Source: Amycolatopsis sp. NBC_01488 (lineage in GTDB: Bacteria; Actinomycetota; Actinomycetes; Mycobacteriales; Pseudonocardiaceae). From it: a stretch of 64,000 nt of DNA. A model generated the notes under the pieces. It had not been told where the DNA came from. It saw nothing but the letters and a program-made list of their open reading frames with translations, and did not search any database. The position numbers and the translations under genes were made by a program. Location of the stretch: NCBI RefSeq assembly GCF_036227105.1, contig NZ_CP109434.1, positions 4,745,001 to 4,809,000 of the forward strand, given 5' to 3'. Positions 1-13,016 of this stretch are shown here, piece after piece. How positions within the stretch are numbered: the stretch's first letter is position 1; each line of letters begins with the position of its first letter.

Positions 1-10
1 GTTGTTTCTG

Positions 11-42
11 GTGTGGTGTTTGAGAACTGTAGAGTGGATGCG
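11..42 (+). other. 5' arm of the pre-23S rRNA processing stem
   Basis: This 32-base stretch is the reverse complement of 3189-3220 at 30 of 32 positions, and one of the two exceptions is a G-U wobble. The two arms flank the 23S gene and would fold into the long stem cut by RNase III during 23S maturation. The preceding bases and the TTTGAGAACTG within the arm belong to the 16S-23S spacer. No tRNA is visible in the 54 spacer bases present. Confidence 0.85.
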
Positions 43-54
43 AGCATCTTTGTG

Positions 55-3175
<3,121 letters not shown>

Positions 3176-3188
3176 TACGAAGGTGTTA

Positions 3189-3220
3189 CGCATCCACTCT
3201 ACGGTTCTGAAACACCACAC
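3189..3220 (+). other. 3' arm of the pre-23S rRNA processing stem
   Basis: Partner of 11-42 (30 of 32 complementary). It lies between the 23S 3' end and the 5S gene and closes the pre-23S loop for RNase III processing. Confidence 0.85.
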
Positions 3221-3256
3221 GCTGCTCTGTGTTGAGCAGATGTGTTGTTTCGTAGT

Positions 3257-3375
3257 GTTTCGGTGGTTTTAGCGTCAGGGAAACGCCCGGTCCCATTCCG
3301 AACCCGGAAGCTAAGCCTGATAGCGCCGATGGTACTGCAGCCGAAGGGTTGTGGGAGAGTAGGACACCGCCGAAC
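3257..3375 (+). rRNA. rrf: 5S ribosomal RNA
   Basis: A 119-base 5S rRNA with the conserved core TCCGAACCCGGAAGCTAAGC, the GCCGATGGTACTGC helix IV/V region, and complementary ends (GTTTCGGTGG with CCGCCGAAC). It lies 81 bases past the 23S and is transcribed in the same operon. No tRNA follows before the terminator. Confidence 0.96.
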
Positions 3376-3386
3376 TCACGTTGGGG

Positions 3387-3430
3387 AAGGCCCCGGTCGA
3401 GAACCTGCTGGTTCTCCCGGGGCCTTTTCT
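3387..3430 (+). terminator. rho-independent terminator of the rRNA operon
   Basis: AAGGCCCCGG (3387-3396) pairs with CCGGGGCCTT (3417-3426). An inner GAGAAC/GTTCTC stem extends the hairpin, and TTTTC follows. It sits 12 bases after the 5S gene, as expected for the end of an rrn operon. Confidence 0.9.
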
Positions 3431-3492
3431 CATACCCAAATCCGGCCGTGTCGCCCCTCCAATCACGCGAGTTGACCCTTCCAGCACCCTCG

Positions 3493-3660
3493 CCGGCGTG
3501 ACTGAGGCCGGAACTGGCGTGATCAGAACCGGAACTCACGTGATCGGAGCCGGAACTCGTGTGATTGAAGCCGGATCTCGCGTGACTGACCGGGCATCTC
3601 GCGTGATTGGAGAGGCATCATGCGTGCCTGCAGGGGCATCACTCGTGATTGGCGGGGCGA
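3493..3660. repeat. eight-unit 21-bp tandem repeat (CTCGCGTGATTG-type)
   Basis: The trinucleotide GTG recurs at 3498, 3519, 3540, 3561, 3582, 3603, 3624 and 3645, exactly every 21 bases. The unit approximates CTCGCGTGATTGNAGCCGGA, with drift towards the cobF side. An inverted copy (TCCAATCACGCGAGTTG) lies just upstream at 3458-3474. The array fills the gap between the rrn terminator and the 3' end of cobF. Because 21 is a multiple of three, both strands show spurious heptad proteins here. No function is evident; it could serve as a transcription or recombination boundary, or be a mobile intergenic repeat. Confidence 0.9.
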
Positions 3661-3665
3661 CACGG

Positions 3666-4427
3666 TTAGTCCGCGGGACGGCGGAGCAGGTAGGTGTCCA
3701 TGATCCAGCCGTGCCGTTCGCGGGCCTCGGCTCGCGACGAGCGGATCCGGGCCGCCAGCGCCTGGGTCAGCGGACCCGAGATGAGGATTTCGTCGGGCGT
3801 GCCGACGTACGCGCCCCAGAAGATGTGCAGGCCGGTGTCCGTGTAGCGGTCGAACGTCGTGTGGGCGTCCAAAAGCACGAACACGTCGTCGACTCCCGAC
3901 GGCCAGCCCGTTGCCAGGCGGCGGCCCGTGGTCAGCTGGACCGCGCGGCCGATCTGGTTCATCGTCGTCCGGTGGCGGGCCACCAGTGCCGAAATGCTGC
4001 TGATCCCCGGGATCACCTCGTACTCGAACGCCATGTTGCCGCGCGCCAGCACCGCCTCGATCAGCGCGATCGTGCTGTCGTACAGCGACGGGTCGCCCCA
4101 CACCAGGAACGCGCCCGTCGACGACTCGTCCAGCTCCGACAGCAGGAGCTGCTCGTAGACCGCCGCCCGCGCCGCGTGCCAGTCGGCCACCGCTGCCCGG
4201 TAGTCCTCCGGCGTACGGTCCCGGGGTGGATCCGCGACCAGCACGATGCGGTGAGGACGGGTGACGAACCGGTCGAGGATCTCCTGCCGCACCCGGACCA
4301 GGTCGGCCTTCTCCGTCCCCTTGTCGAGCACGAAGAAGACGTCGACGCGGTTGAGCCGGTCGATCGCCTGCACCGTGAGGTGCTCCGGGTCACCGGCGCC
4401 GATCCCGATCGCGTAGAGCTTCCGCAT
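3666..4427 (-). CDS. cobF: precorrin-6A synthase (deacetylating), CobF
   Basis: A 253-residue SAM-dependent methyltransferase of the cobalamin (tetrapyrrole methylase) family. It methylates C-1 of precorrin-5 with loss of acetate to give precorrin-6A in aerobic B12 synthesis. The N-terminus MRKLYAIGIGAGDPEHLTVQ carries the GxGxGDP SAM site of this fold. WGDPSLYDS (about residues 110-118) and EVIPGISS are further family motifs. The length matches CobF. No other cob gene is adjacent, so it stands alone here and runs convergently towards the 21-bp repeat array. Confidence 0.9.
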   Translation of the reverse strand: MRKLYAIGIGAGDPEHLTVQAIDRLNRVDVFFVLDKGTEKADLVRVRQEILDRFVTRPHRIVLVADPPRDRTPEDYRAAVADWHAARAAVYEQLLLSELDESSTGAFLVWGDPSLYDSTIALIEAVLARGNMAFEYEVIPGISSISALVARHRTTMNQIGRAVQLTTGRRLATGWPSGVDDVFVLLDAHTTFDRYTDTGLHIFWGAYVGTPDEILISGPLTQALAARIRSSRAEARERHGWIMDTYLLRRPAD

Positions 4428-4461
4428 CCCGCGAGTCTGCCGGGGGCCGGTGGAGAACCCC

Positions 4462-4476
4462 TACCCCCGATGGGTA
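4462..4476. promoter_or_regulatory. probable CsoR operator upstream of copZ
   Basis: TACCCCCGATGGGTA is a G/C-tract inverted repeat of the type bound by CsoR. It lies 30 bases before the copZ start, next to TATAAA, which could be part of the promoter. A related element precedes csoR itself at 6822-6835. Copper-loaded CsoR would release both. The link to CsoR is inferred from the site type and the neighbouring csoR gene. Confidence 0.6.
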
Positions 4477-4505
4477 TAAAGGAAGGACCACGAAAGGAGC
4501 TGCCG

Positions 4506-4712
4506 ATGACCCGGACGACCTACTCCGTCGAGGGCATGACCTGCGGACACTGCGCCACGTCGGTCCACGAAGAGGTCTCCGAGCTCGCCGGGGTCCACAG
4601 CGTGGACGTCGACGTCGCGAGCGGCCGCGTCACCGTGACCAGCGACACCCCGCTGGCCACGGACGCCGTCGCCGCGGCCGTCACCGAGGCCGGCTACCGC
4701 CTGGGTGCCTGA
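4506..4712 (+). CDS. copZ: copper chaperone, heavy-metal-associated (HMA) domain protein CopZ
   Basis: A 68-residue single HMA domain. The loop GMTCGHC (residues 10-16) supplies the two cysteines that bind Cu(I), and the rest follows the beta-alpha-beta-beta-alpha-beta pattern. It carries copper to the adjacent ATPase CopA in the cytoplasm. AAAGGAG lies 7 bases before the ATG, which fixes this start although the frame stays open far upstream. copA begins 3 bases after the stop, so the two are co-transcribed and probably repressed by CsoR through the site at 4462. Confidence 0.93.
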   Translation: MTRTTYSVEGMTCGHCATSVHEEVSELAGVHSVDVDVASGRVTVTSDTPLATDAVAAAVTEAGYRLGA

Positions 4713-4715
4713 GCC

Positions 4716-6821
<2,106 letters not shown>

Positions 6822-6839
6822 ACCCCCGGAGGGTATAGT
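6822..6839. promoter_or_regulatory. probable CsoR operator and -10 region before csoR
   Basis: ACCCCCGGAGGGTATAGT begins directly after the copA stop. Its C5/G3 arms resemble the site at 4462-4476, and TATAGT could serve as a -10 box for csoR. This suggests autoregulation. The assignment is inferred. Confidence 0.5.
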
Positions 6840-6877
6840 CGGTCGTCAGGGACGTCGAGGATGGGGACGGGTGCGCG

Positions 6878-7159
6878 ATGACGGGTTACGGCAGTGAGCG
6901 GGAGGCCTACCTCAAGCGGCTGCGCCGGATCGAGGGGCAGATCCGCGGGCTGCAGCGCATGGTCGAGCAGGACAAGTACTGCATCGACATCCTGACCCAG
7001 GTCTCCGCGGCGACGAAGGCGCTGCAGTCGTTCTCGCTGGAGCTGCTCGACGAGCACCTGGCGACCTGCGTCGTCCAGGCGGCCGCGGCCGGCGGCGACG
7101 AAGCGGATCTGAAGGTGCGGGAAGCGTCCGACGCCATCGCGCGGCTGGTGCGTTCCTAG
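6878..7159 (+). CDS. csoR: copper-sensing transcriptional repressor CsoR
   Basis: A 93-residue all-helical repressor of the CsoR/FrmR family. The RLRRIEGQIRGLQRMVEQDK stretch is the family signature. The Cu(I) ligands Cys-His-Cys are visible as YCIDI (first Cys), DEHLATC (His, then the second Cys). Copper binding releases DNA and derepresses copZ-copA. It follows copA by 56 bases. Its stop overlaps by a few bases the stop of the convergent protease gene. Confidence 0.93.
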   Translation: MTGYGSEREAYLKRLRRIEGQIRGLQRMVEQDKYCIDILTQVSAATKALQSFSLELLDEHLATCVVQAAAAGGDEADLKVREASDAIARLVRS

Positions 7160-7896
7160 CGCACCAGCACGGCGAGCGTGAGGCCGCCGGCGTTCGTCAC
7201 GAAGTGCACGATCACCGACGCGAGCACGCCGCGCCCGAGGTGGCGCCACCAGTGCAGGAAGATGCCCGCGACCCCCGCCGCGGCCATCGCCAGCACCTGG
7301 AGCACCACCACCGGCGTCGACCCGAACACCGCGTGCACCGCGGCGTTGCGGCCGATCGCCAGCGCGGGGAGCGCGTGCCAGAGCCCGAACAGCGCCGCCG
7401 AGCAGAGGATCGGGGGCCAGCTCCAGCGCTCGTCCGTCGCGCCGAACAGGCCCGGGAGCACCCCGCGGAACGCGATCTCCTCGATGAGGACCGTCCCGAA
7501 CAGGATCCGGCCGCAGGTCAGCCACAGCAGCTGCCCGAAGTCCGGGTCGCCGACGCGGCCGTCCTGGTACACCGTGCGCAGCGCCGGCACGGCCAGCGCG
7601 ATCCCGAACACCACCGCCATCAGCCCGGCCCCGGCCAGCCCGGCCAGCGCCGGCCGCCGCAAGCGGCTCAGACCCAGGTCGGTCCACGTGCACCCGGCCG
7701 CGCGCCCCAGGACGACCAGGACCACCGCGGCGACCAGCCCGCACACCGGGTACGCCCAGCCGGGCAGCACGCGGTTGGCCAGCGTCGTCGACGCGGCGAG
7801 CGTCACCACCGCCACGACCAGGGCCGACACCCGACGGAGAGACATCGGCGACGGGCTTTCCGCGGCCCGGGCGGATCCCGCGAACGTCGTTCGCAC
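7156..7896 (-). CDS. CPBP (Abi) family intramembrane metalloprotease
   Basis: An integral membrane protein of about 246 residues with many hydrophobic segments. It bears the three CPBP motifs: EEIAFRG, FGLWHALPA and HFVTNAGG, whose glutamates, histidines and asparagine form the metal site of Rce1-like proteases. Substrates are unknown; members serve in prenyl-protein processing or bacteriocin self-immunity. I chose the GTG at 7896 because GAGAGGGGG precedes it. An ATG at 7845 is the alternative, and a longer frame to 7953 lacks a ribosome site. Nothing links it to the RiPP locus 5 kb away, though an immunity role is a loose possibility. Confidence 0.8.
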   Translation of the reverse strand: MRTTFAGSARAAESPSPMSLRRVSALVVAVVTLAASTTLANRVLPGWAYPVCGLVAAVVLVVLGRAAGCTWTDLGLSRLRRPALAGLAGAGLMAVVFGIALAVPALRTVYQDGRVGDPDFGQLLWLTCGRILFGTVLIEEIAFRGVLPGLFGATDERWSWPPILCSAALFGLWHALPALAIGRNAAVHAVFGSTPVVVLQVLAMAAAGVAGIFLHWWRHLGRGVLASVIVHFVTNAGGLTLAVLVR

Positions 7897-7956
7897 GGGC
7901 GTCCCCCTCTCAGCCGGTCTCCTGATCATGGAGGGTCCCCGGCCGGGCGACAAGGT

Positions 7957-8859
7957 TCAGCCCACGGCGTCGGTGAGGTCGCCGGCCGGTGAGCGCCGCT
8001 GGACCGGCACTCTCTTCGACATCGGCAGCGTGGCCTCCGGATCGAACGGTGCCGGGCGGTCGTCGAGGGCGACGGCCGCTTCGGCCAGCAAGGAGCGGCA
8101 GCCGGTGAGGCTCGCCTTCAGCTTGTCGCGGACGTCGTTGAGCTCAGCGACCTCGCGTTCGGCCGCCTCGACCAGCGTTTCTCCGTGGCGAGTGGCTTCG
8201 GCGACCAGGTTCTCGGCCTTGGCCGAGGCGGCGGCCAGCTCGCGCTTCCCGGCGGCGACCAGCTGCTCCGCCTTCGCCCGGGCGGCTGCTTCCCCCTCGG
8301 CCAGTTCGCGCATCGCGTCGGCCCGGCGGACCGTCATCGCCCGCGTGTGGTCCTCTTCGAGCCGGGCGCGGCGGTGCGCGGCGGCTTCGTCGAGCTCACG
8401 ACGGCGTTGCTCGGCCGCGCGCACGAATTCCTCGTGCTCGGCGCGCTGCCGCTCACGCTCGGCCTCGGCTTCGGCGACCAGCCGGCGTTCCTTCTCGGTG
8501 AGCCGGACGGCCTCCTGCTCGGCCTCGCGCCGGATGCGGTCCGCGGTTTCCCTTGCCTGCGCGGTGATTTCGGCCGCTTCCTCGCGGGTGAGCTCGATCA
8601 TCCGGCGCGAGCGCTCCTGCAGCGCGTCCGGTTCGATCGGCGTCCGGCTGATCCGGTCGATCTTCAGCCGGAGCTCGCGGTTGTCCTCGGCGATCACCGA
8701 CACGCGCTGCCGCGCGGAGTCGCGTTCGGCGGTGAGCCTGCGGATCTCGGCCTCGGCCCACGCGACGTACTCAGCGACCTGGGCGCGGTGAAATCCGCGC
8801 CACGCCAGGTCGAATCCGGGCTGCGTCTGCGCCACGTCCTCGCCGCCGCCGGGGGCCAT
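7957..8859 (-). CDS. DivIVA-like coiled-coil cytoskeletal protein
   Basis: A 300-residue protein. Its N-terminal 60 residues (FDLAWRGFHRAQVAEYVAW) resemble the membrane-targeting DivIVA segment. Residues of about 60-260 form an almost unbroken Glu/Arg/Ala-rich coiled coil, and a short unstructured tail ends the protein. Such proteins scaffold polar growth or chromosome and envelope organisation in filamentous actinomycetes (DivIVA, Scy, FilP relatives). GGAGG lies 7 bases before the ATG. It is followed within about 60 bases by the CPBP protease gene in the same direction. The exact role cannot be told. Confidence 0.75.
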   Translation of the reverse strand: MAPGGGEDVAQTQPGFDLAWRGFHRAQVAEYVAWAEAEIRRLTAERDSARQRVSVIAEDNRELRLKIDRISRTPIEPDALQERSRRMIELTREEAAEITAQARETADRIRREAEQEAVRLTEKERRLVAEAEAERERQRAEHEEFVRAAEQRRRELDEAAAHRRARLEEDHTRAMTVRRADAMRELAEGEAAARAKAEQLVAAGKRELAAASAKAENLVAEATRHGETLVEAAEREVAELNDVRDKLKASLTGCRSLLAEAAVALDDRPAPFDPEATLPMSKRVPVQRRSPAGDLTDAVG

Positions 8860-8979
8860 GCCTCACCTCCGAATTGGATGGTTTCTCCTCGGCCGCACGT
8901 TTTCCTTGCGGTACCGGGGAATTCCGTCTGCACCCCAGTGTGCCGCAAACCCGCCCCCGCGCGCTGCCCGGGCGGGCGA

Positions 8980-9700
8980 TCATTCGTCGAGCGGTTCCCC
9001 GGCGCCGGTGGACGTGCTCCGCACGCCCGGCAGTTCGGCGAGCTCGGCGGCGAGGTCGTAGAGATCACCGCGGCCGTCGAGGCGCAGCGTGACGACCGCG
9101 ATCCGTTGCCCCTCCTCGGAAACCGGCTCGTGGTCGACCTCGACGTGGTGCACCCGACCACCCGCGTCCGGTGCACGCGGCGAGTGCCGCGCGCAGCACG
9201 CCGTGGCCGTCGAGGTAGCTCAACCGCACGACGGGTGGTTCACGCCGGTGCCGCGCGACGAACCGCTGCAGCGGCGGGAAGCCGCGGGTCACCACGAAGT
9301 GCCCGACCGTCGTGCCGACGGCGAGCACCGGCAGCCCGGCACCGCAGGCCGTGCCGACCGCGGCGGTGAGCCAGATCGTCGCCGCCGTCGTCAGGCCGCG
9401 CACGGCGTCGCGGCGGACGAAGATCAGGCCGCCGCCGATGAAGCCGATGCCGGACACGATCTGCGCGGCGATCCGCGACGGGTCGAGCGCGACGTGGTCG
9501 AAGCCGAGCAGGTCGGCGAAGCCGTACTTCGACACCAGCATGAACACGGCCGCGCCGACGCCGACCAGGCTGTGCGTCCGCAGCCCGGCGGCCTTCATGC
9601 CGGCTTCGCGCTCGAGCCCGATGGCGACGCTGAGCAGCAGCGCGAGCAGGACCGGCGGCAGCAGCTGCCACTGCGCCGTCGTGGACCACAGGGTGGTCAA
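8980..9700 (-). pseudogene. MgtC/SapB family membrane protein, interrupted by a +1 frameshift
   Basis: The N-terminal part is a clear MgtC/SapB membrane domain (AIGLEREAGMKAAGLRTHSL, then ASGIGFIGGG-like SGIGFIGGGLIF). After about residue 185 the frame becomes nonsensical (arginine-rich). Dropping one base from the CCC at 9153-9155 restores a good C-terminal ACT-like domain (SVHHVEVDHEPVSEEGQR..) ending at the TGA at 8980-8982. The gene is therefore either recently broken or carries a one-base sequence error. I chose the TTG at 9700, 8 bases after GGGAGG; the frame is open to 9760. MgtC proteins act in magnesium-limited growth, often through ATP synthase. Confidence 0.75.
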
Positions 9701-9905
9701 GATCACTACCTCCCGGAGTCGGCGGTGTCGGCACGCGGGGAGCACCGCCGGGGCCGTCACCTGGGCACACTGGGCCGGAAGCCCGATCGTGCCAGGTGAG
9801 GTGGGGACGCGTGACAGCGAGTCGGCCGGGTGGGGTGGCGGTACGCGCCGTTGCCGGTGCCGGGGCGACTGATGCCAGTGTCACCCCGGGTCGCCGCTGC
9901 GAGTC

Positions 9906-11255
9906 TCAGCCGCCGGGCGGGCTGGCCGTGAGCACCGCTGCCAGTGCCAGGACCACCGATGCCAGCGTCACCTCGGCCGTCACCGCGAGCCGGAGCCGTC
10001 GCAGCTGGGAGGTCAGCACCGCCGTGCCGCCTCCTCCGGTGCGGTCGGCCGTCACTCCGCGCTGGACCGCGCGGCGGGCGGTGTTCGCCACCGCCAGCAG
10101 GGCCACGAACCCGGTGATCTTCGCCAGCAGGAGCCAGCCGTACGTGGTCGTCCACAGCGCCGACACCGAGGGCACGATCCGCAGGGCCAGTACGCCGCCG
10201 CTGATCGCGATCAGGGTTACGCAGGTCATCGCCAGCCGGGAGAACCTGCTCACCACCGGGCCGAGGTCCTCCTCCGGCGCCGGGCGGGCCAAGCAGAGGG
10301 CCAGCTGGACCAAACCGCCGGCCCACACCGCGATCGCGCCCCAGTGCACCAGGTCCGCGCCCACCGAGAAGTACATGATCGGGTCCGTCACCGGGTGCCC
10401 GCTCGCGGAGAACGTCAGCAGCACCGCCACCCCGGTGACGATCGCGAGGTTCTCGAGCCTCCCGCGTCGCCGCTCGGGCAGCGGCGGGCCCAGCAGCCGC
10501 GGCAGCACGAACGCCAGTACGCCGGCCGCGGCCAGCCGGAGCAGCAGCAGCTTGCCGTAGGGCAACCGGAGCGTGTCGGCCAGCAGGCCGGTGTCGAAGA
10601 GCCCGCCGAGGCCGCGCCCGGCCGCATACGGGCCCTGCAACAGGCCGGTGGCGACCGCGGTGCCCGCCGTCAGCCAGGCACCCCACCGCAGCACGCGCCG
10701 CGCCCGCGGGTCCGCCCGTCCGCCCGGGCGGACGGCCAGGAGGAACACCAGGCCGCCAAGCAGGACCACGCCGGCGTAGGACAGCCAGCGCACGACCGTC
10801 GAGACGACGTCGACCGCCGGGTCGGTGCCGGTCGCGGCGGCGACCGCGCCCGCCGACGTGATCAGCGGTCCCGAGCCGACCACGAACGCGAACGTGCCGC
10901 GCACCGGGTGCGAGTCGGCGGAGATGAAGGCGTACTCGACCAGGTAGCTGCCGTCGGGCAGGCCCGGCCGCAGCCGGACGGCGACCTGCTCGGCGACGTC
11001 GCCGGGCTGGAACACCGGCCCGGTGTCGACGGCCGTGCCCTGGGTGTCGACCACCTTGAGCGAGCCGGGCTGGATGCCGATGTTCTCCGACAGCGTGACC
11101 GACACCTGCGCCGGCGCCGTGGTCAGCCGCGTGCCGTCGCCGGGGGTGGCGGAGATGATTTCGACGTGTGCCGACGCCGGTGCGGCGGTGAGCACCAGCC
11201 AGCCGGCCAGGAAGGCCAGCAGGGCCAGTGCCCGCCGCACGGTCCGGCCGCTCAT
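9906..11255 (-). CDS. CopC-CopD fusion copper resistance protein
   Basis: A 449-residue protein. It starts with a signal sequence ending near ASAHVEI. The mature N-terminal His begins a CopC domain (AHVEIISATPGDG; later DSHPVRGTF) of about 100 residues that binds copper outside the membrane. After a linker comes a CopD domain with about eight membrane helices (residues 150-445). CopC-CopD fusions move or buffer copper at the cell envelope. Two genes of unknown function lie between it and the csoR unit, so shared copper control is only inferred. Confidence 0.88.
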   Translation of the reverse strand: MSGRTVRRALALLAFLAGWLVLTAAPASAHVEIISATPGDGTRLTTAPAQVSVTLSENIGIQPGSLKVVDTQGTAVDTGPVFQPGDVAEQVAVRLRPGLPDGSYLVEYAFISADSHPVRGTFAFVVGSGPLITSAGAVAAATGTDPAVDVVSTVVRWLSYAGVVLLGGLVFLLAVRPGGRADPRARRVLRWGAWLTAGTAVATGLLQGPYAAGRGLGGLFDTGLLADTLRLPYGKLLLLRLAAAGVLAFVLPRLLGPPLPERRRGRLENLAIVTGVAVLLTFSASGHPVTDPIMYFSVGADLVHWGAIAVWAGGLVQLALCLARPAPEEDLGPVVSRFSRLAMTCVTLIAISGGVLALRIVPSVSALWTTTYGWLLLAKITGFVALLAVANTARRAVQRGVTADRTGGGGTAVLTSQLRRLRLAVTAEVTLASVVLALAAVLTASPPGG

Positions 11256-11314
11256 GCGCACACCTCGCCGACGCTCGGTGCGGCCTGAGCGGCCAGCGCA
11301 GCTCGCGAGCTCGC

Positions 11315-11890
11315 TCATGCCGCGGCGAGCGAGGGCCGCTCCGGCAGGCCGCAGGTGCAGCCGGTCAGCTCGTGCTCGGCGGCCGAGGCCCGCCGGTGCA
11401 GCACGACCGCGACGATCATCGGGATGGTGACGATCGTGTTGTAGAACAGGTGCAGCTCGACCCGCGGCACGAGCAGCTGGATGATGCTCGTGGGCACCTT
11501 CTGCCCCGCCAGCCGCCAGCCCGTCTGGGCCTGGACGAACAGCAGCAGGTGCTCGATGTGGTGCCAGAACTGGATGGCCAGCGCCAGGTTCCACCACTGC
11601 CGCGACCGGCCGGCGAACCCGTGCCGCAGGATCCACAGGAACACCAGCATCACGAGCGCGTAGCCGTAGTGCAGCCATTCTTGCGAAATGAGCCACGGGA
11701 ACGGCATCCCGAGGATGCCGCGGGCCCGCGTGGTGGGCCAGCCGAGCCCGTAGATCTGGACCGCCTGGACGATGTGCTCCGCCCAGTGCGCGACCACGAT
11801 CACCATGAACGCGGTGAGGGCCCGGCTGTGGTGCTTCCCGTTGAGCGTTCCCAAGAACCCGGCGGGCCGGGCGAGTTCGGACGTGGCCAT
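11315..11890 (-). CDS. histidine-rich multi-pass membrane protein of unknown function
   Basis: A 191-residue protein with about five hydrophobic segments. Histidines cluster at segment edges (AHWAEHIVQ, FWHHIEHLLL, VELHLFYN), a pattern that could bind metal or haem. The C-terminus holds ELTGCTCGLPE with a CxC pair. I do not recognise the family. It lies 59 bases before the CopC-CopD gene in the same direction, so a role in copper handling is a reasonable but untested guess. Confidence 0.6.
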   Translation of the reverse strand: MATSELARPAGFLGTLNGKHHSRALTAFMVIVVAHWAEHIVQAVQIYGLGWPTTRARGILGMPFPWLISQEWLHYGYALVMLVFLWILRHGFAGRSRQWWNLALAIQFWHHIEHLLLFVQAQTGWRLAGQKVPTSIIQLLVPRVELHLFYNTIVTIPMIVAVVLHRRASAAEHELTGCTCGLPERPSLAAA

Positions 11891-12022
11891 GCTGTCCCCA
11901 GTTTCGCGAGTCGACGACGGCGATGCGTCGACGATAACCGTGGCCCGTTCGGCGCCGGTTACTCCGGATTGCCGATCTTTTCCCAGGAGTTGCGACGTCC
12001 GGCGGAGTGCGCCGCGACCGCG

Positions 12023-12718
12023 TCAGTGCACCGCGAGCCCGCTGGCGCGCTCCGGCGCCGGGGGGATGTGGAACAAGCGGGTGAACAGCTCGAGGTGCGC
12101 CGGTTCGCCGTGGACGCGGACCTTGCCGCTGCTCAGGGCGTCCTGGGCGGTCAGGTTGCCGTTGAGCAGGTCGAGCATCGCCGGTCCCTGCGGCTCGATC
12201 ACCAGGTCGGCCGCGGGCAGCGAGCCGGCGGAGACCTTGACCGCGCCGTCGTCGACCATGGCGTGCACGATCATCTCGCCGCCGAGGTGGTGCAGCTCGT
12301 AGTTGACGTGCACGCCGGCGGCGGCCTCCTCCTGGAACGTCGTGTAGAGCGAGATGATCGCGGTGTCGAGGGTGAAGACCTCGTCCGGCTTCGGGTACGT
12401 CAGCGAGCGGGCACCCCACAGGCCGAGGTCCAGCACGATGTGGTCGAGCTCGGCGCCGTACTCGGTGAGCTCGTAGACGACCCCGGCGTCCAGCTGCGAG
12501 AGCACGCGGCGGCGGACGACGCCGGCCTCCTCGAGCTCGTTCAGCCGGGAGGTGAGGATGCTGACCGGGATCTTCGGGAGGGTGCGCTGCAGGTCGGTGA
12601 AGCGCTTCGGGCCGAGCATGAGGTCTCGGACGACGAGCAGTGACCAGCGTTCGCCGACGATCTCGAGCGCCCGGGCCAGGCCGCAGAACTGTCCGTACGT
12701 GCGAGCGGAAGTAGGCAT
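12023..12718 (-). CDS. HxlR-type winged-helix regulator with C-terminal SCP2-like domain (copy 1)
   Basis: A 231-residue protein. Residues 8-100 form an HxlR winged helix (YGQFCGLARALEIVGERWSL, LPKIPVSILTSRLNELEEAG). The C-terminal 100 residues resemble an SCP2 lipid-binding domain, a known actinomycete arrangement that may sense a hydrophobic ligand. It is read divergently from the YcaO gene, and the 298 bases between them contain the TGCG-TTC-CGCA palindrome. A close paralog at 28003-28701 lies next to the enediyne SARP gene. The pair probably arose by duplication. The ATG at 12718 is the only start with the family N-terminus. Confidence 0.85.
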   Translation of the reverse strand: MPTSARTYGQFCGLARALEIVGERWSLLVVRDLMLGPKRFTDLQRTLPKIPVSILTSRLNELEEAGVVRRRVLSQLDAGVVYELTEYGAELDHIVLDLGLWGARSLTYPKPDEVFTLDTAIISLYTTFQEEAAAGVHVNYELHHLGGEMIVHAMVDDGAVKVSAGSLPAADLVIEPQGPAMLDLLNGNLTAQDALSSGKVRVHGEPAHLELFTRLFHIPPAPERASGLAVH

Positions 12719-12882
12719 ACTCGGGTCCTCACTTGTTCGTGCCAGGCCGGGCGCGTCCGGCTCGCGCGGGTCCGCGAGCTCCGTTACGGTGCTCGCGAGA
12801 CGCACCGTGCCGACACGGGCGTCGCTGTCTACGGTGACGGTTCCCCGTTGTGCGCGGCCAGTGAGCCGCACATGTGTGCCCC

Positions 12883-12895
12883 ATGCGTTCCGCAT
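12883..12895. promoter_or_regulatory. TGCG-TTC-CGCA palindrome in the YcaO/HxlR divergent promoter
   Basis: ATGCGTTCCGCAT has 5-bp inverted arms around TTC. A second, imperfect copy (ATGCGTTTTCCAC) starts 21 bases on, at 12904. Near-identical elements occur at 19932, 19991, 29718, 29740 and 53020, each in a promoter gap of the RiPP-like or enediyne loci. It is probably an operator for a regulator common to both. Confidence 0.5.
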
Positions 12896-13016
12896 GCCAG
12901 GCCATGCGTTTTCCACGATTCGCCCGTGCGCCGTGCACTGGCTGAGCCGCCGTGCCGTGGCGCAGGATTCGGGGTCTCTCGTCCCGCGCCCTTTCGACGA
13001 ACGGCAGGAGAGCCCA

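Noticed and set aside
3493..3660. The 21-bp repeat array as a CRISPR
   Set aside because: Units are contiguous without spacers and drift in sequence.
3381..4505. Long in-frame extension upstream of copZ
   Set aside because: It runs through the rRNA terminator, the tandem repeat and antisense cobF; the copZ ATG has its own ribosome site.
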